A stretch of 44,219 bases of DNA from Thermoplasmatota archaeon (GTDB lineage: Archaea; Thermoplasmatota; E2; DHVEG-1). Within the stretch, counting starts at the first letter, position 1. Each line of letters starts with the position of its first letter. The stretch lies in NCBI GenBank assembly GCA_016930995.1, contig JAFGFQ010000104.1, forward strand, positions 1 through 44,219. The letters are read 5' to 3'. Made by a program: the position numbers and the translations under genes. The notes beneath the pieces were generated by a model that worked only from the letters and a program-made list of their open reading frames with translations, was not told the DNA's origin and ran no database searches. Positions 25,169-32,779 of this stretch are shown in pieces.

Positions 25169-26611
25169 TTTTGTTTTTCCCTTGCTGAGTATCCCAAGAT
25201 ATTTCAAACCATCTTTTATATCGGAAAAAAACATAGAGAGATAGGAGTGAATGAATCCAAAATCATCATTTTTTAACGACTTCATAAAAAGCCGAAGAAG
25301 AAACGATGGTCGAACATAGTACTCTCGCCGGGCAGCCATGCAAAACTGGACGATGTCGTTTTCCGAAAATAACCCCAAGCCTTTCTTTGCGTCAGCAACC
25401 ACCAGATAATCATCCGCTGATATTTTTCCCTCTGATACTGCTTTGCACCATAATTCAGAGCCTGCCATATATTTTAATATCGCAAAACCGACAGAGTCCA
25501 ATGGAAGTGCTTTTGCGAAATTCAATGTTCTTTCAAAATGCTGCTTTGTCTCAAAGGGAGCCCCTAAGATAAACGACCCCATATTAAAGAAACCTACCTC
25601 TTGACTGAGATTGACTGCGTAACGTATTTCTTCTAAGGTTATATTTTTGTTATAGAAATCAAGGACATCCTGGTTCCCCGACTCAAGACCATACTGGATA
25701 TGTGTTACTCCGGCTCGTCGCATCTTTTCAAAGAGAGCTTTCTCAGCGACATCGACACGAGCAGCGGTGATAATGAACTTCAGATGTAATCGTTCCTTAA
25801 TGATCTCATCAAATAACTGATGAGCCTGCTGCTTATTTGATAAAAAACTATCATCAACAATCGCGACATATTTATAGCCCTGTGCTTGAATTTCTTTTAA
25901 TTCCTCTATTATGTTTTGTGTTGACCTCGTCCGATATTTTTTCATGCTCACAGAATTTCGAGAACAAAACTTACACGCATAGGGACATCCCCTGCTCGTC
26001 ACAATGGAAGTATAATTCGCGTTTTTAATTTTTGGAGTAAATTGACTCCCATACGTATATTTCTTCACAAGATTACGTGCTGGGAACGGAAGTGCATCAA
26101 GGTCTTGAATCAGTTGCACGTCAGCCCCTTTTTTTATCACCCCATTTTCCCGATAATAAATCCCTGATATTTCAGAAAAAGAAATCACTTTATTCATGGC
26201 TTTTTTTATCTCAAGTATAATTTTTTCCCCATCCCCTTGAACACTGACATCAGCCTGGGTTTCCTGTAACGATTTCTCTGGAAATAGGGTACAATGCGGT
26301 CCTCCGATAATCACGGGAACCTGTGGTTTGCTCTCTTTAATAACCTTGACAATGCTTACAACACTTTCTAGTGCAAAACTTTGAACGGTTATACCAACTG
26401 CATCGGCGGTTGCAACATTGTTCTTAATCGTTTGTTCATTGAACGGTTCAATGGAAAAATCAAGGAGTGTGACGGTGTCGCCATCGTTTTTAAGCATCTG
26501 TGCGATATAAAGCAATCCAAGTGGCGGGGCTAATCCTCTGTAAGCTTCATCTTTTTTACTTGACGCTTCATAGGAATAATATGATTGAGGGTATATCAGT
26601 AAAAAATGGAT
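25145..26611 (-). CDS. B12-binding-type radical SAM protein with apparent non-AUG start
   Basis: A radical SAM protein of about 488 residues. An N-terminal B12-binding-type domain (YRGLAPPLGLLYIAQML, GITVQSFALES, IIGGPHCTLFPE) precedes the motif C-x3-C-x2-C in RGCPYACKFCSR (about residues 208-216), then the TIM-barrel core with GLESGNQDVLDFY. The homologous N-terminus (LLIYPQSYYSYEA onward) extends 32 codons upstream of the first TTG (26515), yet this extension contains no ATG. A strong AAAGGAGGTT (26617-26626, minus) lies 4 and 7 bases before two in-frame ATC codons (26614 and 26611), so I set the start at 26611. It may be expressed with the upstream exported thioredoxin gene. Confidence 0.85.
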   Translation of the reverse strand: MHFLLIYPQSYYSYEASSKKDEAYRGLAPPLGLLYIAQMLKNDGDTVTLLDFSIEPFNEQTIKNNVATADAVGITVQSFALESVVSIVKVIKESKPQVPVIIGGPHCTLFPEKSLQETQADVSVQGDGEKIILEIKKAMNKVISFSEISGIYYRENGVIKKGADVQLIQDLDALPFPARNLVKKYTYGSQFTPKIKNANYTSIVTSRGCPYACKFCSRNSVSMKKYRTRSTQNIIEELKEIQAQGYKYVAIVDDSFLSNKQQAHQLFDEIIKERLHLKFIITAARVDVAEKALFEKMRRAGVTHIQYGLESGNQDVLDFYNKNITLEEIRYAVNLSQEVGFFNMGSFILGAPFETKQHFERTLNFAKALPLDSVGFAILKYMAGSELWCKAVSEGKISADDYLVVADAKKGLGLFSENDIVQFCMAARREYYVRPSFLLRLFMKSLKNDDFGFIHSYLSMFFSDIKDGLKYLGILSKGKTKLQEKIED

Positions 26612-26702
26612 GATTTAACCTCCTTTGATAAATCGTGATGTCATTTTCGTTTGTATACCCTATTCTCTTTTTAAACCATTTGATGAAAACAACCGATTAT
26701 CA

Positions 26703-28244
26703 TTATATTCGCGCTTTAAAAACAAGTTCTGCGGAGCTTGTTTTTCCCGTATCATCGTAGACGATGACTTTTAATGTATACTGCCGTAAAAAGAGCGATG
26801 CAATAAATTTATTGACTTTATTACAGGTATATTCATATGGCGCATCTGTGTCATTGGAATACAGTGTGTCGTCAATGTAAAACTCTACTTTTGACACCGC
26901 GGAATCATCGCTCGCGTTCACTGTAATTTTTATACTACCAAATCCAAGAATAAGTGCTTTATCATACATGTTTAATTTAGACATGAGATTTTTGATAAGA
27001 GTAACATTCTGCATCCTTTTTAGAATGCGGTTCCGGTCGCTGATGATCTGCAACAATGCACGATTTTGATTCCGATAAATCTTACCTTTCTCTGGTGAGG
27101 TGATTTGTACAAGTGGCGGGAGGTTTCCTCCTTGGACAACCAAAGTCGCGTTTGTCGCATCAGCATAATAGGCGTCAAAGGGATTGTCGTTTGTTCTTGG
27201 GTCAGCGTACGCGGTGTGTTTCTCTGTGCCAAACACAACTGCGATAATCATGAGATTTTCATGATCATACAGTGAGATATCACTTGTCTCCGAATACGTC
27301 TGTTTGGTATTACCTTGAAGGGATATATCTTGAACCAGTAGATATTCAAGAAAACCATATTCGTAGGGTTTGCTGTCAAACCCTGTGAGATGGGAGACGA
27401 CCTCGGTTAAATATACTTTCAGATTCCCGCTATATGCATCATTTCCTCTATTTTCTATGAGAACATTGACAATAACCTCTCCTGTCACGTTCAAATACTC
27501 AGATGTTACAGTCAGTTTGATTTTTGGCACTGTGCGGAACCGTGCTTCTTGTAGGGCAGCAGCAAGATCTGATTCCGAGTGATTTGCCCCGATAAGCACA
27601 TTATACCCCCCATCGATAAAGACCGTAGGATAACCAGCGATATTATATTCGTTTACGAGCCTGTCGTCTGTTTGGGTGTTCGCTTCGTTGATAAGACTTA
27701 CATAATAGAAATTATATGCTTTACTCTTGTAGAGATCATGGAGGATGGCTGCAATATTAGGGCAGTTCGTACACCATGAGGCAGTTGCCTCCTCAACGAA
27801 AACGGTATGAATAAGAGCCTCTGGTGGATTTACTGTTATAATATAATATTTGCTCCCGTCGTTAGAAGGATCACCGATTGGTCCATTGCCTGCAGCATCA
27901 TTCACAGTCACATAATAGTAATAATCCTTCGTAGCAGTCTCAGGGATGTTAATTGATATGCTTTTTGAGAGAATCGAAGTCTGTGTCCAGTTCGTTGCAT
28001 CTGCTGTTTTATAATTAAAAATTGCTTCTGTAACATTCACGTTATCTTTAAATTGAACGCGAATAGTAACAGATTGACCAGCGGGTACTGTTTGATTCCC
28101 ACTAATATCAGTGATTTGAGGTGGTTCTGTATCATTTCCATTTCCATTCTTAGGTTCATCTGTGTAAAGAATCACATATGCTGATGCACCAAGGAGAATT
28201 CCTAAAATGATAATGATCAGTATTGTTTTTCCAATAAGCCTCAT
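26703..28244 (-). CDS. Exported thioredoxin-fold protein with Ig-like domains
   Basis: A 513-residue exported protein. An N-terminal membrane anchor (residues 5-28) is followed by an acidic/Asn-rich linker, an Ig/FN3-like domain (about 45-140), a thioredoxin-like domain with the active site C158-T-N-C161 (ATASWCTNCPN) and the cis-Pro AGYPTVFIDGG, a linker domain with long beta strands, and a C-terminal Ig-like domain (about 425-513; VNASDDSAVSKVEFYIDD...TDAPYEY). The latter recurs in the protease at 10532 and the propeller protein at 32780. A TATA box (28268-28280) centred about 30 bases before the ATG indicates a leaderless mRNA. Confidence 0.88.
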   Translation of the reverse strand: MRLIGKTILIIIILGILLGASAYVILYTDEPKNGNGNDTEPPQITDISGNQTVPAGQSVTIRVQFKDNVNVTEAIFNYKTADATNWTQTSILSKSISINIPETATKDYYYYVTVNDAAGNGPIGDPSNDGSKYYIITVNPPEALIHTVFVEEATASWCTNCPNIAAILHDLYKSKAYNFYYVSLINEANTQTDDRLVNEYNIAGYPTVFIDGGYNVLIGANHSESDLAAALQEARFRTVPKIKLTVTSEYLNVTGEVIVNVLIENRGNDAYSGNLKVYLTEVVSHLTGFDSKPYEYGFLEYLLVQDISLQGNTKQTYSETSDISLYDHENLMIIAVVFGTEKHTAYADPRTNDNPFDAYYADATNATLVVQGGNLPPLVQITSPEKGKIYRNQNRALLQIISDRNRILKRMQNVTLIKNLMSKLNMYDKALILGFGSIKITVNASDDSAVSKVEFYIDDTLYSNDTDAPYEYTCNKVNKFIASLFLRQYTLKVIVYDDTGKTSSAELVFKARI

Positions 28245-28267
28245 ATTCAATACTTACAATACGCGTA

Positions 28268-28280
28268 CTTTATATATTAA
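28268..28280 (-). promoter_or_regulatory. TATA box for a leaderless transcript
   Basis: The minus-strand core TTAATATATAAAG lies 24-36 bases before the ATG at 28244. With an archaeal start site about 26 bases from the box centre, transcription would begin within a few bases of the ATG. Confidence 0.6.
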
Positions 28281-28445
28281 ATTTACTGAGATATATAAAA
28301 GAGGAAAAAAGAGAGAAAACTAGGAGAAAATCTTCTAAGTACAGAAGGTATTTCTTATCTGTTTTTTATTTTAAAATCTTCAGAAAATCACTTGATCATA
28401 TGCCTGAGTCCCTTCTCGTATACCATTTTGTGAAAATAGATATTC

Positions 28446-29288
28446 TTACTCGTTTACCTGATAGATGTTATCCCTTTGGACAATGATTCCTTCTGAAATC
28501 ATTTTCTCAAGAATAGGTTTGAGTCGTTTTCGTTCTATCCCCAGAGTTGTTTCTAGTGTGGATAAGTGTAATTTTTCTTTTAGCAAGCACCGTAGGATTC
28601 GTGCCCGTATCTGCCGGTCAGAGCCTTCAAAACGCGATTGGTGTGTCTTTGGTGTTATACCGGTTTTCTTTGTAGTTAAGTAAAGTGCTCCATAATCCAT
28701 AAGAGCGTTATGCCAGATACGACTATTTCCCTGGGGAAGGAAGTCTTTTGCAAGCTTCCAGAGTTCCTTATCAGAGATTTTCGTCGGAAGGGAGAATTCC
28801 TGGATGAGTATCCGGCGGATGTTGGTGTCAACGGTAACAAGGTCAGCGTTTGTCGAGAAGATCTGAACTGCTTGGGAGGTGTACCTCCCAATCCCGGGAA
28901 TCTGTTTATACTGTTGCATCGCCTTCAGAATGTCGCCATCGAATTTTTCAACAATGATTTGTGCTGTTCTGTGGAGGTTGACTGCTCTTGTGTTATATCC
29001 AAGCCCCATCCATTGTTGCAAGACCTCAGGAAGAGATGCAGAGGCAAGTGCTTCAATGGTCGGCCATCTTCTTGTCCAGTGTTCATAATACGACAGAACA
29101 CGGCTCACCTGCGTTTGCTGCAGCATAAACTCAGAGACGAGTATCTTGTAAGGATCAGTTGTCTTTCTCCAAGGTAATTTCCGTTTGTTCCTCTGATAAA
29201 ACGAAAGCACTTTTTTTTGAAAATATTTGATTTTCTTCACAGAAAAATCAGTGGAATTCTCTTGTATTGAAACCACGGACGGAAGCAT
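28446..29288 (-). CDS. MutY-like A/G-specific adenine glycosylase lacking the Fe-S cluster
   Basis: A 280-residue HhH-GPD DNA glycosylase that by family removes adenine opposite 8-oxoguanine. The catalytic Glu E53 (SEFMLQQTQV), the helix-hairpin-helix IPGIGRYTSQA (about 130-140) and the catalytic Asp D154 (VTVDTNIRRIL) are MutY-like. The four C-terminal Fe-S cysteines normally after MDxGA are absent: residues 198-280 hold one Cys (C233) only, and the segment instead leads to a winged-helix-like C-terminus. The MutY MutT-like domain is also missing. The open frame extends upstream to 29558, but homology starts at ATG 29288; the extension lies across the divergent cysD start. Confidence 0.9.
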   Translation of the reverse strand: MLPSVVSIQENSTDFSVKKIKYFQKKVLSFYQRNKRKLPWRKTTDPYKILVSEFMLQQTQVSRVLSYYEHWTRRWPTIEALASASLPEVLQQWMGLGYNTRAVNLHRTAQIIVEKFDGDILKAMQQYKQIPGIGRYTSQAVQIFSTNADLVTVDTNIRRILIQEFSLPTKISDKELWKLAKDFLPQGNSRIWHNALMDYGALYLTTKKTGITPKTHQSRFEGSDRQIRARILRCLLKEKLHLSTLETTLGIERKRLKPILEKMISEGIIVQRDNIYQVNE

Positions 29289-29386
29289 ACCTTTGTCATG
29301 AGTGGTAAGGTGTTTAATATGATTTTTGCGTGATCCGTCTTTTTGGGAAGGTTTTTGAAGGTTTGGTTGATAAAGATATCTCTCAT

Positions 29387-30298
29387 ATGAAGCGATACAA
29401 CCTGACCCACCTGCAGAAACTTGAGGCAGAATCCATCTTTGTTCTCCGTGAGGTCGCAGCGCAATTCGAACGACCAGTGTTGCTCTTCTCCGGTGGAAAA
29501 GACTCCATCGTGCTTGGGTATCTCTCCAAAAAAGCGTTCTTTCCTGCAAAAATCCCATATCCGTTGCTCCATATCGACACCGGGCATAACTTCCCAGAAG
29601 TTATTCAATTTCGAGACGCTTTTGTCAAATATCTTGACGTGCGGTTATTAGTCGGTTCTGTTCAGCACTCAATCGACACCGGACGGGTGAAAGAAGAAAC
29701 CGGGAAATTCGCTAGCAGGAACTATCTTCAATCAACGACATTGCTTGATACAATTCAAGAGCATAAATTTGATGCCGCAATAGGGGGTGGGCGCAGAGAT
29801 GAGGAGAAATCGCGTGCTAAAGAGCGATTTTTCTCCCATCGGAACGATTTTGGTCAATGGGACCCGAAGAACCAGCGCCCTGAGCTTTGGGATCTGTACA
29901 ATGGGCGAAAACACCATGGGGAACATTTCCGTATCTTTCCCTTGAGCAATTGGACGGAGATGGATATCTGGCAGTACATCCTAAAAGAGAACATTCAGAT
30001 TCCCTCGATTTATTTCTCCCATACACGGGACTGCATTATCCATGATGGTGTCATCTATGCATACTCAAACCACCTTCACCTTGATGAGGAGGACAAAAAA
30101 ACAGTTCAATCGATGATTGTCCGCTTCCGAACTGTCGGAGATATGACGTGTACCGGAGGGGTACGTTCCAACGCTTGCACTGTCGAAGAAATAGTCAAAG
30201 AAGTCGCTGCGTATCGTGTCTCGGAACGAGGCGGCCGGGCAGATGATCGACGATCAGAAAACTCTTTAGAGGACCGAAAAAAGGAGGGGTATTTCTAG
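29387..30298 (+). CDS. cysD: Sulfate adenylyltransferase subunit 2
   Basis: The PP-loop ATP pyrophosphatase subunit of ATP sulfurylase, 303 residues, which makes adenylylsulfate from sulfate and ATP with CysN. The PP-loop motif FSGGKDS (34-40), LLHIDTGHNFPE and the GGGRRDEEKSRAKER basic motif are all present. It starts at MKRYNLTHLQKLEAES, which matches CysD; the frame is open further upstream without homology. The stop is one base from the cysN ATG. The basic tail (SERGGRADDRRS) is typical of CysD. First gene of a cysD-cysN-cysC operon. Confidence 0.96.
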   Translation: MKRYNLTHLQKLEAESIFVLREVAAQFERPVLLFSGGKDSIVLGYLSKKAFFPAKIPYPLLHIDTGHNFPEVIQFRDAFVKYLDVRLLVGSVQHSIDTGRVKEETGKFASRNYLQSTTLLDTIQEHKFDAAIGGGRRDEEKSRAKERFFSHRNDFGQWDPKNQRPELWDLYNGRKHHGEHFRIFPLSNWTEMDIWQYILKENIQIPSIYFSHTRDCIIHDGVIYAYSNHLHLDEEDKKTVQSMIVRFRTVGDMTCTGGVRSNACTVEEIVKEVAAYRVSERGGRADDRRSENSLEDRKKEGYF

Positions 30299-30299
30299 A

Positions 30300-31595
30300 A
30301 TGGATGAAAAAGGCTATCTTAACATGGATTTGCTTCGTTTCACCACAGCAGGCAGTGTCGATGACGGAAAAAGCACCCTCATCGGTCGATTGCTATATGA
30401 TAGCAAAACAATCTTTGAGGATCAATTAGAAACCCTTGAACGGGTGAGTCAGCAACGGGGAGAAGAGTTGAACCTCGCATTGCTTACCGATGGTTTACGG
30501 GCAGAACGAGAGCAAGGGATCACCATCGATGTTGCCTATCGCTACTTTGCCACCCCTGTTCGGAAGTTCATCATCGCAGATACACCAGGCCATATTCAGT
30601 ATACCCGGAACATGGTGACCGGGGCCTCAACAGCAAACCTTGCATTAATTCTTGTGGATGCGCGCAACGGAGTAACCGAACAAACCCATCGGCATATCTT
30701 CATTGCCTCACTTCTGCAGATCCCTCATTTTGTCATCTGTATCAACAAGATGGATCTGGTGGAGTACAAACAAGAAGTGTACGACAGGATCAAAAACGAG
30801 ATAGAGGATTTTATATCAAAACTCACCATCCCTGATATCACGTTTATCCCCATCAGCGCACTCCATGGTGACAATGTAGTACATGCATCAGCACGCATGG
30901 ACTGGTATCAAGGCCCTACTCTGCTGTACCATCTTGAACATGTCCATATCGGCAGTGATGAGAACCTTGTCGACTGTCGATTTCCAGTCCAGTACGTGAT
31001 TCGGCCACGATCCGACGCCTATCATGACTATCGTGGATACGCCGGGAAGATTGCAAGTGGGATCTTCAAACCCGGAGATAGCGTCATAGTGTTCCCTTCT
31101 GGTTTTACGACCACTATTAAGTCAATAGAAGGGTCACCAGAGGGTATTGCTGAAGCTTTTCCTCCGATGTCAGTGGTCATGCAGCTTACTGATGATCTTG
31201 ATATCAGTCGTGGGGATATGCTAGTCCGACCACACAACACCCCGTTTATTAATCAGAACCTCGATTGTATGATTTGCTGGATGAATACAAAGCCATTACT
31301 CCCAGGAACGAGGTACATCATCCGTCATACCACAAGGGAGATTAAAGGGATTGTTAAGGAAATTCAGTATAAAATCGATATCAACACGCTGCATCGGATC
31401 CCAGACGTGACGCAGCTAGGGCTCAATGAGATTGGACGTATCGCCCTTCGAACCGCACAACCCTTATTCTTCGATAGCTATCAACACAATCGGACGACCG
31501 GCAGCCTCATCTTGATTGATGAGAAAACCAATGAGACCATTGGAGCAGGTATGATACGGGAACCATCCACGAAGGTTCATGAAAAGAAGAAATAA
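30300..31595 (+). CDS. cysN: Sulfate adenylyltransferase subunit 1 (GTPase)
   Basis: The EF-Tu-like GTPase subunit that drives adenylylsulfate formation by CysD. It has 431 residues without a fused APS kinase. The G-motifs are intact: GSVDDGKST (18-26), DTPGHIQYTRNMVTGAS, and INKMDLV; domains II and III follow. A strong AGGAGGGG lies 11 bases before the ATG. The kinase function is supplied by the separate cysC gene 13 bases downstream, so the operon should make PAPS. A bacterial-type CysDN system is uncommon in archaea and may be transferred. Confidence 0.96.
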   Translation: MDEKGYLNMDLLRFTTAGSVDDGKSTLIGRLLYDSKTIFEDQLETLERVSQQRGEELNLALLTDGLRAEREQGITIDVAYRYFATPVRKFIIADTPGHIQYTRNMVTGASTANLALILVDARNGVTEQTHRHIFIASLLQIPHFVICINKMDLVEYKQEVYDRIKNEIEDFISKLTIPDITFIPISALHGDNVVHASARMDWYQGPTLLYHLEHVHIGSDENLVDCRFPVQYVIRPRSDAYHDYRGYAGKIASGIFKPGDSVIVFPSGFTTTIKSIEGSPEGIAEAFPPMSVVMQLTDDLDISRGDMLVRPHNTPFINQNLDCMICWMNTKPLLPGTRYIIRHTTREIKGIVKEIQYKIDINTLHRIPDVTQLGLNEIGRIALRTAQPLFFDSYQHNRTTGSLILIDEKTNETIGAGMIREPSTKVHEKKK

Positions 31596-31608
31596 GGGAA
31601 GTAAAGAT

Positions 31609-32142
31609 ATGAAGAAACACCAGGGTTACACTATCTGGTTCACAGGTCTTCCATGTTGTGGTAAGACGACGATCGCTGATCAGGTTGCTGCTATTTTGAA
31701 AAGCCAAGGGTATATGATCGAACGACTTGATGGTGATTTGATACGCCAAAACTTATCAAAAGACCTTGGTTTTTCAAAAAAAGACAGAGATGAGAACATC
31801 AATCGAGCTATTTTTCTTGCAAAGATGCTTACACGGAACAATGTTGTGGTGCTCGCAAGCTTTGTTTCGCCGTATACGAAACAACGAAGAAAGGCGCGCA
31901 AGGAAATTAAAAATTATATCGAAGTGTATGTGCGCTGTCCTGTGAAGATTTGTATGAAACGCGATGTGAAAGGCATGTATAAAAAAGCTCTTGAAGGGAA
32001 AATTACACATTTTACTGGTGTTGATGATCCCTATGAAGAACCTGAAAACCCAGAGCTTATTGTTGATACCGATATTGAATCCGTTCAAGAGAGCGTCAGG
32101 AAGGTTTTAGAAAAAATTGAGGAACTCGGGTCTTTGGCATAG
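31609..32142 (+). CDS. cysC: Adenylylsulfate kinase
   Basis: It phosphorylates adenylylsulfate to PAPS. The 177-residue P-loop kinase has the Walker A motif in a variant form, G13-L-P-C-C-G-K-T20, the R-L-DGDLIRQNL segment, a DRDENINRAIFLAKML motif and the VRCPVKICMKRDVKGMYKKA region, all typical of CysC. The chosen ATG (31609) has GGGAAG seven bases upstream; an earlier in-frame ATG lies inside cysN. As the last gene of the operon it commits sulfate to PAPS, the donor for the sulfotransferase at 37516. Confidence 0.95.
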   Translation: MKKHQGYTIWFTGLPCCGKTTIADQVAAILKSQGYMIERLDGDLIRQNLSKDLGFSKKDRDENINRAIFLAKMLTRNNVVVLASFVSPYTKQRRKARKEIKNYIEVYVRCPVKICMKRDVKGMYKKALEGKITHFTGVDDPYEEPENPELIVDTDIESVQESVRKVLEKIEELGSLA

Positions 32143-32164
32143 GTAGTAGCAATGAACCCGTTCT

Positions 32165-32623
32165 TCAAACATATTTGTTTTTTCTTTTAGAGAAATAGAG
32201 TATATCGGTGTGTTTCACATACCCCAATTGTTGAAACACCTGCATTGACGAAGTGTTCCACTCTTCTATTAAACAAGCGATGATATCGATTTTTCTTGCT
32301 GCAAGCTGCCGTTCGATTTCTTTGACTAATAGGTTTGCTATTCCTCTTTTCCGGTACGAAGGTGCTACAACGAGCCGATTGATCCATCCTTTTCTCCCGT
32401 CATGGGTGCCTAAAACTGCCCCGATAATGTGGTTATCGATTTGTGCGATAAAATAGAGCGATGTCGGTTGTTGTAGTTGTCGTTGAAAGTTTTTATTGCT
32501 GTCTCGACCCCGGGGTCTATACGGAAGGTTTCCTTCTTTCCACAGGCGGATTATAGGATCATAATCCTTCTGTGTCATCTTTCTGATGATGACCTTATTT
32601 TTATTTTTTTTCACTCGCTTCAT
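32165..32623 (-). CDS. GNAT-family N-acetyltransferase
   Basis: A 152-residue acetyltransferase of the GNAT fold. After a basic N-terminus (MKRVKKNKNK) it shows the beta4 strand INRLVVAPSYRKRGIANLLV, with the acetyl-CoA pyrophosphate loop R-K-R-G-I-A, and a C-terminal EEWNTSSMQVFQQLGYVKH. The resemblance to RimI-like and small-molecule acetyltransferases does not fix a substrate. It converges with cysC, with 22 bases between stops. No clear Shine-Dalgarno. Confidence 0.88.
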   Translation of the reverse strand: MKRVKKNKNKVIIRKMTQKDYDPIIRLWKEGNLPYRPRGRDSNKNFQRQLQQPTSLYFIAQIDNHIIGAVLGTHDGRKGWINRLVVAPSYRKRGIANLLVKEIERQLAARKIDIIACLIEEWNTSSMQVFQQLGYVKHTDILYFSKRKNKYV

Positions 32624-32779
32624 GGTCTTCAGACTTTTTCTTAGATGAAAGAAGCAGGTTGATTTGAACGTTTCTATACTCTTTAACTACATTTTTTTTA
32701 ACTGATACTATTGTGGTCAGAAAGTCATCTCTGTGGAAGAATTCTCCCGGAATATTTTTTTATTGTTATTGTCTGTGAT

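Noticed and set aside
29289..29558. Upstream extension of the MutY-like ORF by 90 codons
   Set aside because: It is antisense to the start of cysD and shows no MutY similarity; the family N-terminus begins at 29288.
32656..32680. T-arm-like GATTTGAAC near 32670 considered as another tRNA fragment
   Set aside because: Only nine bases match and no acceptor or D-arm parts are nearby.
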